In this document: piece after piece, positions 13,515 through 14,524 of the stretch
How positions within the stretch are numbered: the first letter of the stretch is position 1
Layout of the letters: every line of letters starts with the position of its first letter
Assembly (NCBI GenBank): GCA_002282555.1
Contig: NCJR01000015.1
Location: 1-14,524 of the forward strand
Length of the DNA stretch: 14,524 nt
Source of the DNA: Rhodobacterales bacterium 34-62-10
GTDB lineage: Bacteria > Pseudomonadota > Alphaproteobacteria > Rhodobacterales > Rhodobacteraceae
Direction of reading: 5' to 3'
Translations under genes and position numbers: made by a program
Notes under the pieces: model-generated
The model's input: only the letters and a program-made list of their open reading frames with translations
Told to the model about the DNA's origin: nothing
Databases searched by the model: none

Positions 13515-14114
13515 TCAGATATCCAGAAATACCGTCTCGCCCTCACCCTGAAGACGAATATCGAAGCGATACTGACCGTCACCTGTCCGCTTTGCAATCA
13601 AGGTCTCAACCCGTGGCCGCTGTTCGATCCGCGCCAGCAGGGGGTCGGCACTGTTATCCTCATCCTCGAAATAAATCCGGGTGGACAGACCAATATTGAT
13701 CCCCCGCGCCACGATCCACAGGCTGATATGCGGGGCCTGCATCGCACCCGACCGATGCCGCACCGCACCGGGCTTCACCGTGCGCAGGGTGAACAACCCG
13801 CTATCCTTATCGGCGGCAAAACGGCAGAACCCGCTCACCGCTGGATCGGCCCCGGCTTGGCCCGCGAACAATCCGCCCGCATCCGGTTGCCAGCTTTCCA
13901 TCATCGCATCGCGCAGCGCCCAGCCGGTCCCGTCGATCACCGCACCGGTGATGGTGATGATCTGCCCCCTGGCCCCCTCGGTAATCGGTGACAGCCCCAA
14001 ATCCTCAGGATAGACCCCCGGCAACCCGGCAAAGCTGGGAATACAGCCGATATGCACATAAGGCCCCGCCGTCTGGGACGGCGTTTCGGTCAATGTCTCA
14101 AGCGATTGCACCAT
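13515..14114 (-). CDS. pcaG: Protocatechuate 3,4-dioxygenase, alpha subunit
   Basis: PcaG pairs with PcaH to form the intradiol dioxygenase that cleaves protocatechuate to 3-carboxy-cis,cis-muconate. The 199-residue sequence begins with LTETPSQTAGPYVHIG, typical of the alpha subunit, followed by ITITGAVIDGTGWALRDAMMESWQPDAGG and FTLRTVKPG. It continues with APHISLWIVARGINIGLSTRIYFED and a C-terminal RFDIRLQGEGETVFLDI. Alpha subunits lack the iron ligands, and here too the histidine pair of the beta subunit is absent. It begins 3 bases after the pcaH stop, with GGAGGGG inside the end of pcaH as ribosome-binding site, and its stop abuts the hydrolase start. Confidence 0.96.
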   Translation of the reverse strand: MVQSLETLTETPSQTAGPYVHIGCIPSFAGLPGVYPEDLGLSPITEGARGQIITITGAVIDGTGWALRDAMMESWQPDAGGLFAGQAGADPAVSGFCRFAADKDSGLFTLRTVKPGAVRHRSGAMQAPHISLWIVARGINIGLSTRIYFEDEDNSADPLLARIEQRPRVETLIAKRTGDGQYRFDIRLQGEGETVFLDI

Positions 14115-14117
14115 GGC

Positions 14118-14524
14118 TTACATCCCCTCCAGCTTGTTCTCGAACATGGTCTGCCGCCGCCCGCGCAGCACGATGTTGAACTTATAGGCCAGAAAATCCA
14201 AAGGCCGCGCCCGGCTCATGTCCAAGGGCGCCACCAGACGGTCCAACTGACTGCGCGCCTTGATCGTCGCGGCAATCGGGCAGCGGTCAATCAGCGGATC
14301 ACCCTCGAAATACATCTGCGTGATCAGGCGCTGGCCAAAGCTCTGCCCAAAGACCGAGATATGGATATGCATCGGCCGCCAATCATTCGCACGGTTCGGC
14401 CAAGGATAGGCCCCCGGCCGGATCGTCAGGAACTGATACCGTCCCTCGGCATCGGTGATCGTGCGCCCGCAGCCGCCGAAATTCGGGTCCAGCGGGGCCA
14501 GATAATTATCCTTCACATGGCGAT
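14118..14524 (-). CDS. pcaH: Protocatechuate 3,4-dioxygenase, beta subunit (5' end outside window)
   Basis: The open frame runs off the right edge and covers the C-terminal 135 or so residues of PcaH, the iron-binding catalytic subunit. Visible are NYLAPLDPNFGGCGRTITD, the ligand tyrosine in GAYPWPN, the two ligand histidines in WRPMHIHISVFG, QMYFEGDPLIDRCPIAAT and the end FNIVLRGRRQTMFENKLEGM. The fourth iron ligand, a tyrosine just before Arg-His, falls at the cut: the last two bases fit the TAT codon expected there. A GTG at 14516 sits in the middle of the conserved region and is an internal valine, not a start. It is the most upstream visible gene of the pca run; any pcaC, pcaD or regulator would lie further right. 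Confidence 0.96.
   Translation of the reverse strand, partial: RHVKDNYLAPLDPNFGGCGRTITDAEGRYQFLTIRPGAYPWPNRANDWRPMHIHISVFGQSFGQRLITQMYFEGDPLIDRCPIAATIKARSQLDRLVAPLDMSRARPLDFLAYKFNIVLRGRRQTMFENKLEGM

Noticed and set aside
12624..13991. A 455-codon open frame on the plus strand across pcaB, the hydrolase and pcaG
   Set aside because: Arg/His/Pro-rich, with no recognisable domain, and antisense to three well-supported genes. It is a shadow frame.
14118..14516. pcaH as a complete 132-residue gene starting at 14516
   Set aside because: The supposed start is a GTG inside the conserved stretch before YLAPLDPNFGG; the frame stays open to the window edge, so the gene is truncated by the window and not short.
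1..14524. A mobile element, phage remnant, CRISPR array or toxin-antitoxin/defence island
   Set aside because: I saw no integrase, transposase, terminal inverted repeats with target duplications, spaced repeats, tRNA attachment site or shift in base composition; nearly all genes are metabolic or housekeeping.

Overview
The window is GC-rich, tightly packed chromosomal DNA. Its gene content (aerobic-type cobC-cobD, stacked deformylase genes before fmt, a protocatechuate pcaHG/pcaB cluster, Xi-class glutathione transferase) and protein style point to an alphaproteobacterium, most likely a Rhodobacteraceae/Roseobacter-group member. I see no tRNA, rRNA, CRISPR array, insertion sequence, integrase or phage gene. 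No gap between genes exceeds about 200 bases.

Layout, left to right. (1) The 3' end of smc (chromosome condensation ATPase) reads rightward and meets a leftward block: cobC -> cobD (late cobalamin synthesis, 4-base overlap) -> a secreted lytic transglycosylase. (2) A 198-base divergent region separates cobC from a rightward single-domain receiver protein with degenerate phosphorylation residues; the region holds an inverted repeat, a CtrA-like site and two possible leader hairpins. (3) A leftward glutathionyl-hydroquinone reductase gene is divergent from a rightward gene for an RNase-H-like (DUF429-type) protein of unknown role. A small uncharacterised protein follows, preceded by a palindrome. 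(4) A leftward PatB/MalY-type C-S lyase is divergent from the rightward operon def1-def2-def3-fmt. Its three deformylase genes are chained by 4-base ATGA/GTGA overlaps, and two 79-residue GlsB/YeaQ-like membrane proteins follow. (5) Convergent with that operon is a leftward protocatechuate cluster, pcaH (cut by the right edge) -> pcaG -> alpha/beta hydrolase -> pcaB, with junctions of 0-3 bases.

Functionally, def and fmt form the formyl-methionine cycle of translation initiation and N-terminal maturation. PcaHG cleaves protocatechuate to 3-carboxy-cis,cis-muconate, which PcaB cyclises. CobC supplies the aminopropanol phosphate that CobD attaches to cobyric acid.

The most notable points are: a third deformylase paralogue that has lost the metal-ligand cysteine and the catalytic glutamate yet stays in the def/fmt operon; a plant-SABP2/hydroxynitrile-lyase-like hydrolase embedded between pcaG and pcaB; two copies of a 26-base element just downstream of genes, in sense, at two of the four convergent junctions; and a receiver protein lacking the usual acidic pair and lysine. 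I do not see an obvious new defence or mobile system.
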